From assembly GCA_045126815.1 (NCBI GenBank), contig JBGVPD010000033.1:1-30260 (forward strand): DNA of 30,260 nucleotides. The letters are read 5' to 3'. The position numbers and the translations under genes are program-made. The DNA comes from RGIG1995 sp045126815. GTDB lineage: Bacteria; Bacillota; Clostridia; Oscillospirales; CAG-272. The notes beneath the pieces are model-generated. The model made no database searches and was not told where the DNA came from. It was given only the letters and a program-made list of their open reading frames with translations. This document shows positions 16,796-23,937 of the stretch, in pieces (positions within the stretch are counted from its first letter, which is position 1; every line of letters starts with the position of its first letter).

Positions 16796-17629
16796 CTATC
16801 TGAACAAACGGAATATTCCCGATAAGTCAAACATCATCAATACAAAAGGCGCTGCAATTATTACCGAGTCAAATCTATCAAGCACTCCTCCGTGCCCCGG
16901 CATAAGATTTCCGTAATCTTTTATTCCGTATTTTCTCTTAATTAGCGAGAAAATCAGATCTCCGCACTGCGATACCACCGATAAAACCACGCCTACACAA
17001 ACAAATGCTATATAATTCGCGTGTAATCCGTCTACAAATTTCGTTAACACGTATCCGTAAAGTGTCAATATCAAAGTACAAAATACCACTCCTCCGATAG
17101 CTCCCTCTACGGTCTTTTTGGGGCTAACATCTGGTATAAGCTTGTGTTTTCCAAGAAAATATCCCGTAAAATACGCAAATATATCCGTCATCCAAGGACA
17201 CAAGAACACAAGCAGATATATGTATTTACCAAACTCGTAATCTCTAAGCAAAACAATACTTGCAAAACCGTTAACTATCAAGTTCACGGTTACAAAAACC
17301 ATAGCCATCTCCCCGATTTCGCGTTCTCCCTTTGAAAACACGGCTACAACAAGTAACAAAAACAAATATACAACAAACACCTTATGCGCAAAATTAAAAA
17401 ATGCCTGTTCGTTACCGTACGTTCTTGCTAATATGGGAAACGATATCGCTATAGTCAATGACATTATCTTTATCCAAAACGACGTTTCCCCCAAACACTT
17501 AAGCATCTCGTATACGCCGATTGCCGATGCAAAAGATAATGCTATCGGAAACGCTATCGTGTTTGAGAAAAACAAAAACGGTAAAAATATCAAAGTACAT
17601 ATTACCGCCGTTATAATTCTTGTCTTCAT
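16796..17629 (-). CDS. cdsA: Phosphatidate cytidylyltransferase CdsA
   Basis: CdsA makes CDP-diacylglycerol from phosphatidic acid and CTP, the entry to phospholipid synthesis, in the cytoplasmic membrane. Its 277 residues are mostly hydrophobic, with about eight membrane helices. The family signature near the C-terminus is clear: SLIKRKYGIKDYGNLMPGHG followed by GVLDRFDS, with the acidic and basic residues that bind metal and CTP. The start follows ACGGAGAAG. It lies between uppS and dxr, as in Bacillus and most Clostridia. Confidence 0.95.
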   Translation of the reverse strand: MKTRIITAVICTLIFLPFLFFSNTIAFPIALSFASAIGVYEMLKCLGETSFWIKIMSLTIAISFPILARTYGNEQAFFNFAHKVFVVYLFLLLVVAVFSKGEREIGEMAMVFVTVNLIVNGFASIVLLRDYEFGKYIYLLVFLCPWMTDIFAYFTGYFLGKHKLIPDVSPKKTVEGAIGGVVFCTLILTLYGYVLTKFVDGLHANYIAFVCVGVVLSVVSQCGDLIFSLIKRKYGIKDYGNLMPGHGGVLDRFDSVIIAAPFVLMMFDLSGIFRLFR

Positions 17630-17654
17630 CTTTTATGCTTCTCCGTAATCTGTT

Positions 17655-18380
17655 TTATACTACCGCTCCAAATCGGCGTGTGCGTCTGTAATATTCCTCA
17701 ACAGCCAAGTCTACGTCTCTTTCTGAGAAATCCGGCCACAACACGTCTGTAAAATACAATTCCGAATATGCGCCCTGCCACATCAAAAAGTTTGACGTTC
17801 TTATCTCTCCTGCCGTTCTGACTATTAAATCGGGATCCGAACAGTGAGACGTATACAAATTTGCCGTTATATCTTCTTCAGTTATCTCTGTCTTGCCCAG
17901 TTCTATAAGTCTGTTTACAGAATGGACTATTTCATCTCTACCGCCGTAATTCAAAGCAACGTTTAGTATTCTTTCGTATTTCGCAGAATCTGACTCCGCC
18001 TTTTCAAGCCTTTCTCTCAGTTCGGGAGTAAACCTGCTCTTGTCTCCTATAAAGTGGATCTGTATATTATCTTTATCCATAACCGTATAAAGATAATCTA
18101 TGTATTCGCCCAAAAGCTTCATTATCGCGTCAACTTCATTTTTGGGCCTCTTCCAGTTCTCTGTCGAAAAAGCGTACACGGTTATACAGTTTATATTTAT
18201 TGAGCCACAGTATTCAACTATTTTTTTCATAGTTTCCGCGCCCTTTTTGTGACCAAACTCGCGAGGCATTCCCTTTTGCTTTGCCCATCTGCCGTTTCCG
18301 TCCATTATAAACGCTATATGCTGTAACCTCTCATCAGCCATAACCTTGGCTTTTTCTTTTTTCTTCTTTATGCCAAACAT
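17655..18380 (-). CDS. uppS: Isoprenyl transferase (undecaprenyl diphosphate synthase)
   Basis: This cis-prenyltransferase makes the undecaprenyl diphosphate that carries cell-wall precursors. IAFIMDGNGRWAKQKG holds the catalytic Asp and the diphosphate-binding loop. FGHKKGAE, AFSTENWKRP, LNYGGRDEI and DLIVRTAGEIRTSNF are the other conserved regions. The start ATG at 18380 (MFGIKKKK, 241 residues) is chosen because GGAG lies six bases upstream. A TTG four codons earlier would overlap that site. The basic N-terminal run is unusual but short. A terminator-like hairpin ends just upstream of the Shine-Dalgarno, so expression may depend on readthrough from frr. Confidence 0.95.
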   Translation of the reverse strand: MFGIKKKKEKAKVMADERLQHIAFIMDGNGRWAKQKGMPREFGHKKGAETMKKIVEYCGSININCITVYAFSTENWKRPKNEVDAIMKLLGEYIDYLYTVMDKDNIQIHFIGDKSRFTPELRERLEKAESDSAKYERILNVALNYGGRDEIVHSVNRLIELGKTEITEEDITANLYTSHCSDPDLIVRTAGEIRTSNFLMWQGAYSELYFTDVLWPDFSERDVDLAVEEYYRRTRRFGAVV

Positions 18381-18394
18381 TTTCTTCTCCAATT

Positions 18395-18426
18395 AAAAAG
18401 GGCGTGTACCTTTAGGCGCACGCCCG
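18395..18426 (-). terminator. Terminator-like hairpin between frr and uppS
   Basis: On the minus strand a 7-bp stem GGGCGTG / CACGCCC (18400-18406 with 18419-18425) continues after one mismatch into GCC/GGT with loop TAAA. TTTTT follows at once (18395-18399). The structure fits an intrinsic terminator or attenuator placed inside the operon, directly before the uppS ribosome site. Confidence 0.75.
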
Positions 18427-18435
18427 TATATTTTG

Positions 18436-18990
18436 TCAGATATCCATGATTTCCTTTTCTTTACGGGCTGTAATGGCATCTATGTCTTTGATATACTTAT
18501 CTGTCAAGTCCTGTATTTCTTTTTCTGACTGCTTCTGTTCATCTTCAGTCATCTCGTTCTTTTTCTTCATATCCTTTGCAGTATCGTTGAAATCACGACG
18601 GATATTTCTGATAGCAACCTTTGCATCTTCACCCATCTTTGATACCTGCTTTGAAAGTTCCTTACGTCTTTCTTCAGTAAGCTGAGGGAATGTAAGTCTC
18701 AACACCTTGCCGTCGTTTTGGGGGGTAATTCCGAGATCTGATGCTGTAATCGCACGTTCAATATTCTTCAATGTGGTTGCATCCCAAGGTGATATTACAA
18801 TCGTTCTTGCATCTGTTACCTTTACTTCAGACATCTGGTTGATCTGTGTGGGTACACCGTAATAGTCAACTGAAATCTTGTTGAGAACAGAAGGATTTGC
18901 TCTTCCTACTCTTATTGATTCAAGTTCGTTCTGGTATGCAGTTATTGATTTCTGCATCTTGCCTTCGTAGTCTTTTGTTGAAAGTTTCAT
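18436..18990 (-). CDS. frr: Ribosome recycling factor
   Basis: Frr splits post-termination ribosomes together with EF-G. Its 184 residues are the standard length. SIRVGRANPSVLNKISVDYYG is the conserved N-terminal region with the tRNA-mimic arm. LRLTFPQLTEERRKELSKQV and the C-terminal helix with DKYIKDIDAITARKEKEIM are typical. A strong GGAGG lies nine bases before the ATG. It follows pyrH by 53 bp, in the usual pyrH-frr order. Confidence 0.97.
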   Translation of the reverse strand: MKLSTKDYEGKMQKSITAYQNELESIRVGRANPSVLNKISVDYYGVPTQINQMSEVKVTDARTIVISPWDATTLKNIERAITASDLGITPQNDGKVLRLTFPQLTEERRKELSKQVSKMGEDAKVAIRNIRRDFNDTAKDMKKKNEMTEDEQKQSEKEIQDLTDKYIKDIDAITARKEKEIMDI

Positions 18991-19043
18991 ACTGTAATTC
19001 CTCCGTATATTTAAACTGTTATATTTTTAACATTGATCGTTAA

Positions 19044-19766
19044 CTATTTCAAAACCGTTCCCATCTTTTCGCCCTTTATTACGCGAACGATGTTATTAGG
19101 ATCATCAAGCGCAAACATCTGTATAATAAGCTTGTTTTCAAGTCCGAACGATGCCGCTGTCCAGTCGAGTGCCTTAAGTCCGTTATTAAGCACGTCAACG
19201 TAGCTTATTTCATCTAACTTCTTTGCATTAGGATCAAGCTTCGGATCTGCTGTATAAACACCGTCAATGTTCTTTGCCATCAATACTGCATCAGCATTTA
19301 TTTCTGCCGCTCTCAACACAGCACCCGTATCGGTTGAAAAATAAGGGCAACCTGTTCCGCCGCCGAAAATTACTATCTTGCCTTCCTCGAGATTTTTTAC
19401 AGCATCTCTCTGTGTAAAAGGATCTGCTATTCTCTCCATATCTATCGCTGTCATTACAACTGACTCTGCGCCAACCTCTTCAAATCCCTGTTGAAGCGCC
19501 AATGCGTTTATAACCGTTGCCAACATTCCCATATGGTCTGCTCTGCTTCTGTTCATTTTAGCTCCCTGTCTGCCGCCGCGCCATATATTTCCGCCACCGA
19601 CAACGATCGCTACCTGAACACCCATTTCAACGCATTCCTTAACCTTGAGACATACTTCGTTTATAAAATCATAATTGAGTATTTCTCCCTTTCCGCACTC
19701 CTTTGCAAGTGCTTCGCCGGAAAGTTTAAGTAATACTCTTTTGTATACAGGTTTTACGTCTGACAT
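19044..19766 (-). CDS. pyrH: Uridylate kinase (UMP kinase)
   Basis: PyrH phosphorylates UMP to UDP for pyrimidine nucleotide supply. Its 240 residues are the standard length. VLLKLSGEAL, VGGGNIWRGG, RADHMGMLATVINALAL and the acidic FTQRDAVK region are typical of the bacterial hexameric amino-acid-kinase-fold enzyme. The C-terminal part has KNIDGVYTADPK. GAGAGGAAG precedes the start. This is the first gene of the long minus-strand run and has its own promoter. rpsB and tsf, which often precede pyrH in Bacillota, are not here. Confidence 0.97.
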   Translation of the reverse strand: MSDVKPVYKRVLLKLSGEALAKECGKGEILNYDFINEVCLKVKECVEMGVQVAIVVGGGNIWRGGRQGAKMNRSRADHMGMLATVINALALQQGFEEVGAESVVMTAIDMERIADPFTQRDAVKNLEEGKIVIFGGGTGCPYFSTDTGAVLRAAEINADAVLMAKNIDGVYTADPKLDPNAKKLDEISYVDVLNNGLKALDWTAASFGLENKLIIQMFALDDPNNIVRVIKGEKMGTVLK

Positions 19767-19809
19767 TTCGTTCTTCCTCTCACTTCTGTATATTTATAGC
19801 ATTTTATTC

Positions 19810-19838
19810 ATTTTACCCTAAAATCCCCGTTTTGTAAA
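19810..19838 (-). promoter_or_regulatory. Promoter of the pyrH-polC run
   Basis: TTTACA (19833-19838), a 17-bp spacer and TAAAAT (19810-19815) on the minus strand, just after the terminator of the upstream AraC gene. It lies about 45 bp before the pyrH start. Confidence 0.65.
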
Positions 19839-19879
19839 TATGTTTTATTAAATTTATATATTAATATAATTAATTTTTC

Positions 19880-19913
19880 AAAAAACAATAAGGGAGACGC
19901 TAATCTCCCTTAC
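19880..19913 (-). terminator. Terminator of the araC-type gene
   Basis: Read on the minus strand, TAAGGGAGA pairs perfectly with TCTCCCTTA (19904-19912 and 19889-19897) around a six-base loop. A T-rich tail follows (complement of the A-run at 19881-19885). It separates the regulator from the pyrH promoter. Confidence 0.85.
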
Positions 19914-19942
19914 TCCGTTTAATATTAACTTCGTTTGTCCAA

Positions 19943-20806
19943 TTATCTTTTCCTATAATCCATAGGCGAACACGAATAGTACTTCGTAAACTGTCTGTAA
20001 AAATCACTTGCGCTCTTAAATCCAACGCACTCCGATATTTCGTTGACCGTCTTATCTGTAGCCTTAAGAAGTGCCGCGCCTACTTTCGCTCTGAACTTCA
20101 GCGTATAGTTATACGGCGACATTCCAGTACATTTCTTAAATATTCTCGTAAAATGCGACTCACTTAAATTGCATATATCCGACAATTCATTTACCGCTAT
20201 CGACTCATCAAATCTAAAAGCTATTTCCTTTAATGCAGGCATTATGTTATATATATCCGTCTGTTCGGCATTTCGTATTCTTTCCGCTTCTGCAGATTCA
20301 TCGGGTATTGCTCCCTTTCTTGATGACAAAATCGAAAAAGTATAGAAATACAATGCCGACAGCCTCTCGTATTCCTCTCGGCAGCCTTTTGCCTCTTGTA
20401 TTATCTTCTTCAAAAGCGCATTTAATTCGCCCTCGTTCTCTTGTGTGCAAATACAACTCTTGGGCATATTAAGTTCGGGATATTTGTTCCTCATTTCGTA
20501 TGGATCAAAATATACAAATTCCCAACTGCTGTTACTCTTCTTTATACTCTTTGAACAGTGTATTACGTCAGGCGCTATAATCACAGCATCCCCCGCCTTT
20601 ACAGCATATATATCATTCTCAAGCAAAAACACACCGTTACCCGAAACACATACCCCAATCTGATAGCTCGAATGATAATGCATAGCCGAGATACCGCTGT
20701 CGGGCAAATCTGTTACTTCGGGAAATCCGTAAAAACATTTGCTCTCCGGCGGATTAAAAGGCGCATATTCAACAGGATATTCTGTTATCATTATTCTCTT
20801 GGGCAT
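19943..20806 (-). CDS. AraC family transcriptional regulator with N-terminal cupin
   Basis: This is a 287-residue regulator. The N-terminal half is a cupin-like sensing domain (MHYHSSYQIGVCVSGNG, then AGDAVIIAPDVIHCSKS). The C-terminal ~100 residues carry the two AraC helix-turn-helix motifs (VNELSDICNLSESHFTRIFK and VNEISECVGFKSASDFYRQF), ending in the usual SPMDYRKR. The ATG at 20806 is chosen because AGGAGGG lies seven bases before it. In-frame upstream starts have poorer sites. The histidine-rich cupin suggests a small-molecule ligand, often a sugar, but neither ligand nor target can be read from the sequence. It has its own consensus promoter and a terminator, so it can act as a single-gene unit downstream of spoIIID. 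Confidence 0.9.
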   Translation of the reverse strand: MPKRIMITEYPVEYAPFNPPESKCFYGFPEVTDLPDSGISAMHYHSSYQIGVCVSGNGVFLLENDIYAVKAGDAVIIAPDVIHCSKSIKKSNSSWEFVYFDPYEMRNKYPELNMPKSCICTQENEGELNALLKKIIQEAKGCREEYERLSALYFYTFSILSSRKGAIPDESAEAERIRNAEQTDIYNIMPALKEIAFRFDESIAVNELSDICNLSESHFTRIFKKCTGMSPYNYTLKFRAKVGAALLKATDKTVNEISECVGFKSASDFYRQFTKYYSCSPMDYRKR

Positions 20807-20849
20807 ATCTGTCCCTCCTAAGTTCTTTTTCATACACATCTCTTCTTTT

Positions 20850-20878
20850 ATTATACATTTTTTAGTGTATTCTGTCAA
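20850..20878 (-). promoter_or_regulatory. Sigma-A promoter of the araC-type gene
   Basis: TTGACA (20873-20878), a 17-bp spacer and TATAAT (20850-20855), a perfect vegetative consensus on the minus strand. The -35 contains the spoIIID stop codon (20875-20877). Confidence 0.8.
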
Positions 20879-21147
20879 GTTTTCAGAAAACAACCATCTT
20901 TATATTTTCTTTTCGTCGCTTCCCCTCCCCTTATATGCCTTTCTGCCTTATTCTTGTCTAACACTTTTTTAACTTCTTTGTATAAAGCAGGATTTATATA
21001 CTTCAATTTGCATACAAGATCCTTATGTACCGTACTTTTACTGATCCCAAAATAGTGCGCTGCTTGTCTTACCGTCGCATCATTATCTATTATAAATGCT
21101 GCAAACAGTTCGCTTCTTTCTCTGAATTTTGATGTGTACTTACTCAT
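20875..21147 (-). CDS. spoIIID: Sporulation transcriptional regulator SpoIIID
   Basis: SpoIIID is a small DNA-binding protein that adjusts the mother-cell sigma-E regulon during sporulation. It is 90 residues when started at the ATG at 21147 (MSKYTSKFRERS). The helix-turn-helix TVRQAAHYFGISKSTVHKDL and the C-terminal RHIRGGEATKRKYK basic segment are characteristic. In-frame GTG and TTG codons just upstream would crowd the AAGGG ribosome site. A sigma-E-like promoter lies upstream. No terminator was seen after it, so readthrough into the araC-type gene is possible. Confidence 0.95.
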   Translation of the reverse strand: MSKYTSKFRERSELFAAFIIDNDATVRQAAHYFGISKSTVHKDLVCKLKYINPALYKEVKKVLDKNKAERHIRGGEATKRKYKDGCFLKT

Positions 21148-21177
21148 ATAAAACACCAACCCTTAATTCGATTGATA

Positions 21178-21207
21178 CAATATATGATAGTATAGGCAAA
21201 AATATAT
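21178..21207 (-). promoter_or_regulatory. Sigma-E-like promoter of spoIIID
   Basis: On the minus strand, ATATATT (21201-21207), a 14-bp spacer and CATATATTG (21178-21186) resemble the sigma-E consensus (kmATATT, N14, CATACAnT). This suits spoIIID, which is sigma-E dependent in Bacillus. The region is very A+T-rich, so a chance match is possible. Confidence 0.45.
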
Positions 21208-21229
21208 TTATATTTTTTTCAAAAACATA

Positions 21230-21257
21230 TTGACATTCCGATAAAAATGTGTATAAT
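21230..21257 (+). promoter_or_regulatory. Promoter of tRNA-Leu
   Basis: TTGACA (21230-21235), a 16-bp spacer and TATAAT (21252-21257). It ends 27 bp before the mature tRNA 5' end, so a short leader is removed by RNase P. Confidence 0.85.
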
Positions 21258-21284
21258 ATCTAATGTTGCTTGTAACAAAGCTTT

Positions 21285-21368
21285 GCGAGAGTGGCGGAAC
21301 TGGCAGACGCGCACGTTTGAGGGGCGTGTGGATTTACCGTACGGGTTCAAGTCCCGTTTCTCGCACCA
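21285..21368 (+). tRNA. tRNA-Leu (anticodon GAG)
   Basis: The acceptor stem GCGAGAG pairs with TTCTCGC (last pair G-T), followed by discriminator A and an encoded CCA. The anticodon stem CACGT/GCGTG encloses TTGAGGG, giving anticodon GAG at 21319-21321, which reads CUC and CUU. A long type II variable arm and the GGTTCAA T-loop confirm Leu rather than Ser. It is transcribed singly between its own promoter and terminator. Confidence 0.96.
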
Positions 21369-21370
21369 AA

Positions 21371-21407
21371 AATACGGAATGCCTATTGGGGTGTTCCGTA
21401 TTTTTTT
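21371..21407 (+). terminator. Terminator of tRNA-Leu
   Basis: AATACGGAA pairs with TTCCGTATT, extended inward by two wobble and two C-G pairs, and is followed by TTTTTTT. It begins two bases after the tRNA CCA. Confidence 0.9.
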
Positions 21408-21421
21408 GTTTTTTTCAACAT

Positions 21422-21456
21422 AAAAAACGGTGTGTATTTTCTACACACCGTTTTCT
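21422..21456 (-). terminator. Bidirectional terminator after the ABC transporter operon
   Basis: A perfect 13-bp stem (AAAACGGTGTGTA / TACACACCGTTTT) with loop TTTTC has A-runs on the left and T-runs on the right, so it can work on both strands. Its main role is to end the minus-strand amino-acid ABC operon, whose last stop lies at 21457. Confidence 0.88.
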
Positions 21457-22236
21457 TTATTTCATTACGCTTAAAAATTCTTGGAGTCTCTTGCTCTTTG
21501 GGTTGCCAAATACTTCTTCGGCTTTTCCCTCTTCCGCTATTACTCCTTCGTCCATAAATATAACTTTGTCAGATACTTCTCTCGCAAAACCCATCTCATG
21601 CGTTACCACAAGCATCGTCATATCTTCTGCCGCCAACTCTTTCATAACCGCCAACACTTCAACGGTTATTTCAGGGTCAAGCGCTGACGTCGGTTCGTCA
21701 AAACAAAGTATATCAGGTTTCAACGCCAAAGCTCTCGCTATTGCCACTCTCTGCTGTTGTCCGCCCGATATCTGACACGGATAATTCTGCATTTTATCGG
21801 ACAATCCAACCTTTCTTAAAAGCTCGGCTGAATGTTCCATGATCTCTTCTTTTATCGTCTTTGCGTTCTCTTTGTAATCAGGACGCTCTTTTGCCAAAAG
21901 TAAAGGCGCCAAGCTTACGTTCTGCAAAGCCGTATATTGAGGAAATAAATTAAATGACTGGAATACAAGTCCAAAATGTAATCTCTTTTGTCTTATCTCG
22001 GCATCACTTTTGGCTTTCTTATCATTTGCATCAAAAAGCAAATTACCATTCAAATAAAACTGCCCTTTGTCAGGAGTTTCAAGAAAGTTTACACACCTCA
22101 AAAGCGTCGTCTTACCGCTTCCGCTGGAACCGATAATACACAAAACTTCTCCCTTTTCAATACCAAAACTAACTCCCTTTAACACCTCGGTCTTACCGAA
22201 GCTTTTCTGTATATCTCTTGCTTCAAAAATTGCCAT
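21457..22236 (-). CDS. Amino-acid ABC transporter ATP-binding protein (GlnQ/HisP type)
   Basis: This is the ATPase that drives a polar amino-acid importer at the cytoplasmic face. It has 259 residues. The Walker A motif GSSGSGKT is at residues 36-43, followed by the Q-loop in GLVFQSFNLFPQ, the signature SGGQQQRVAIARAL, Walker B ILCFDEPTSALDPE and the switch His in VVTHEMGFA. These are typical of the polar amino-acid family. AAAGGAG precedes the start. It is the last gene of the three-gene operon, 21 bp after the permease. The amino acid transported cannot be told from this subunit. Confidence 0.95.
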   Translation of the reverse strand: MAIFEARDIQKSFGKTEVLKGVSFGIEKGEVLCIIGSSGSGKTTLLRCVNFLETPDKGQFYLNGNLLFDANDKKAKSDAEIRQKRLHFGLVFQSFNLFPQYTALQNVSLAPLLLAKERPDYKENAKTIKEEIMEHSAELLRKVGLSDKMQNYPCQISGGQQQRVAIARALALKPDILCFDEPTSALDPEITVEVLAVMKELAAEDMTMLVVTHEMGFAREVSDKVIFMDEGVIAEEGKAEEVFGNPKSKRLQEFLSVMK

Positions 22237-22257
22237 ACTTAAAGCTCCTTTTCGACC

Positions 22258-22902
22258 TTACACCTTGTAATAATCTAGCTTCTTTTCGAAATAACCAAAC
22301 AAAAGTGTGAGTATTCCGACAAAAGCAAGATAGAATACCGCAGTATAGAACAACGGCCACATCAATCCGTAACTCGCATAATTCTGCGCCGCTTGTATAA
22401 GTTCAACGATCATTATTACTCTTGCCAATGCCGTATCTTTTACAAGCGTTATTACTTCATTTGACATAGGTGCAAGTATTCTCTTCACTACCTGCATAAG
22501 TATTACTCTGAAGAAAACCTGCGTCTTCTTCATTCCCAATACCTGTCCTGCCTCATACTGACCGTGCGGTATACTCTCTATTCCGCCTCTGTATATCTCT
22601 GAAAAATAACAAGCATAGTTAATCACGAATGCCGCTACTACCGAACCAAATCTTGAAAATATCGGACTTCCCAAAAGATATCCCGGCACGTAAAAGAATA
22701 TGATTACCTGCAACATCAGCGGTACTCCGCGTATTATCCATACAAACGTCTTTACGGCGTATGATAAAGGCTTAAATTTTGACATTGAGCCAAAAGCTAT
22801 CACCAAACCTAAAGGAAGCGCTAACACGAGTGTTAGCGCAAATATCAGGCAGGTCTGTTCAAGTCCGTTAATAAGACTTAAAGTTACATTCCAAAATCCC
22901 AT
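22258..22902 (-). CDS. Amino-acid ABC transporter permease
   Basis: This membrane subunit of the importer has 214 residues and about five membrane helices. The EAA loop, which contacts the ATPase, is visible around EAGQVLGMKKTQVFFRVIL. FRGVPLMLQ-like text (IRGVPLMLQVIIFF) and NYACYFSEIYRGGIESI are typical of the His/Glu/Gln/Arg/opine permease family. AAGGAAATAG precedes the ATG. A single permease gene suggests a homodimeric channel. It lies 24 bp after the binding protein gene. Confidence 0.94.
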   Translation of the reverse strand: MGFWNVTLSLINGLEQTCLIFALTLVLALPLGLVIAFGSMSKFKPLSYAVKTFVWIIRGVPLMLQVIIFFYVPGYLLGSPIFSRFGSVVAAFVINYACYFSEIYRGGIESIPHGQYEAGQVLGMKKTQVFFRVILMQVVKRILAPMSNEVITLVKDTALARVIMIVELIQAAQNYASYGLMWPLFYTAVFYLAFVGILTLLFGYFEKKLDYYKV

Positions 22903-22926
22903 TACTATTTCCTTATTTCTTGTTCC

Positions 22927-23730
22927 TTACTCTATCGTTTCAGTTACCTTGAGTACGTTTTCAAAACCGTATTTTTCAGCAAGTTCCATAAGTTTGCCGT
23001 TTTCTTCAAGTGTCTTGATAGCTTCGTTTACTTTTGCTGTGAGTTCGCTTCCCTTCTTAAATCCTATTGCATAAATTTCAGATTCAAGTTCAATTGCTTC
23101 AACAATTGCGAGGTCTGTGTAGTCGCCCTTACCGCAAATGTTCTGAGCGAGAAGAATGTCAACTACGATAAAGTCAACAGCGCCTGACTTAACTTCGCTA
23201 AATGCATTGATCTGAGCTGTAGCTGAGAAAATGTTTTCTTTGTCAGTTACTGTTTCTGCATAAGCAGCACCGGCACTTCCGCCTTCAACACACGCTTTCT
23301 TACCTGCAAGATCTGCTTCAGTCTTGATATTTTCAACGTTTGCTGCCTTTGTTACGATGCACTGCTGGTTAAGCATATAACCGTATGAAAAATCAACGAG
23401 GTCGCTTCTCTTGATACCGTCATCGCTTGAGTTTGCTGTAAAGCCATTCCAGATACAGTCAATAGCACCTGAGTTTACTTCGTTGTATTTTTGTGCCCAG
23501 TCAATAACCTGAAACTTAACTTCCATACCGAGAAGCTTTCCAACTTCCATAGCAAATTCAGATTCAAATCCGGTCCAGTTGCCGTCTTCGTCCTGTTCGT
23601 TCATCTTTTCAAAAATAGTTACACCGCATACAAGTGTATCCTTTTCTTCATCTTTAGCGCATGATGTAAACATCATAAGTGAGCCCATCAAAAGCACCAA
23701 GCTCATAAGTAATGCCAATGTCTTTTTCAT
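22927..23730 (-). CDS. Amino-acid ABC transporter substrate-binding lipoprotein
   Basis: This is the extracellular, lipid-anchored binding protein of the importer, with 267 residues. A signal peptide with lipobox FTSC places the lipidated cysteine at C24. The mature part has the type-2 periplasmic-binding fold typical of family 3: FESEFAMEVGKLLGMEVKF, DCIWNGFTANSSDDG, KRSDLVDFSYGYML and an AKVNEAIKTLEENGKLMELA end. The ligand is probably a polar amino acid or cystine, but this is not determined. It is the first gene of the operon and has a strong promoter and a GGAGG ribosome site. Confidence 0.95.
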   Translation of the reverse strand: MKKTLALLMSLVLLMGSLMMFTSCAKDEEKDTLVCGVTIFEKMNEQDEDGNWTGFESEFAMEVGKLLGMEVKFQVIDWAQKYNEVNSGAIDCIWNGFTANSSDDGIKRSDLVDFSYGYMLNQQCIVTKAANVENIKTEADLAGKKACVEGGSAGAAYAETVTDKENIFSATAQINAFSEVKSGAVDFIVVDILLAQNICGKGDYTDLAIVEAIELESEIYAIGFKKGSELTAKVNEAIKTLEENGKLMELAEKYGFENVLKVTETIE

Positions 23731-23817
23731 TTCTTTTTCCTCCGAAATGTCTTTCGTTTTTTATGTGTTTTATTTTTTATCGCTTTATTACTTTACTCTG
23801 ATAAAGTCGATGTATGT

Positions 23818-23846
23818 ATCATAGCACACACTTTCACTTTTGTCAA
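23818..23846 (-). promoter_or_regulatory. Promoter of the amino-acid ABC operon
   Basis: TTGACA (23841-23846), a 17-bp spacer and TATGAT (23818-23823) on the minus strand, close to consensus. An A+T-rich leader of about 80 nt follows. It ends in a small hairpin (CGAAA/TTTCG, 23743-23756) touching the Shine-Dalgarno. Confidence 0.8.
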
Positions 23847-23881
23847 TACGTTTATCACATTTTATTTTAATTTTTTTAAAT

Positions 23882-23930
23882 AAAAAAACACCACCCGAAA
23901 AAGAGCCTTTAAAACTCATATTCGGGTAGT
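23882..23930 (-). terminator. Terminator of the PHP-domain gene
   Basis: On the minus strand, ACTACCCGAA pairs with TTCGGGTGGT (one U-G wobble). An inner GAG/CTC and a T-run (complement of 23882-23888) complete it. The wobble pair would be a C-A mismatch on the other strand, which supports minus-strand use. Confidence 0.8.
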
Positions 23931-23937
23931 TTTTATC

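Noticed and set aside
20807..20893. Longer N-terminus for the AraC-type protein
   Set aside because: The extension begins before the predicted transcription start, and the strong AGGAGGG site points to the ATG at 20806.
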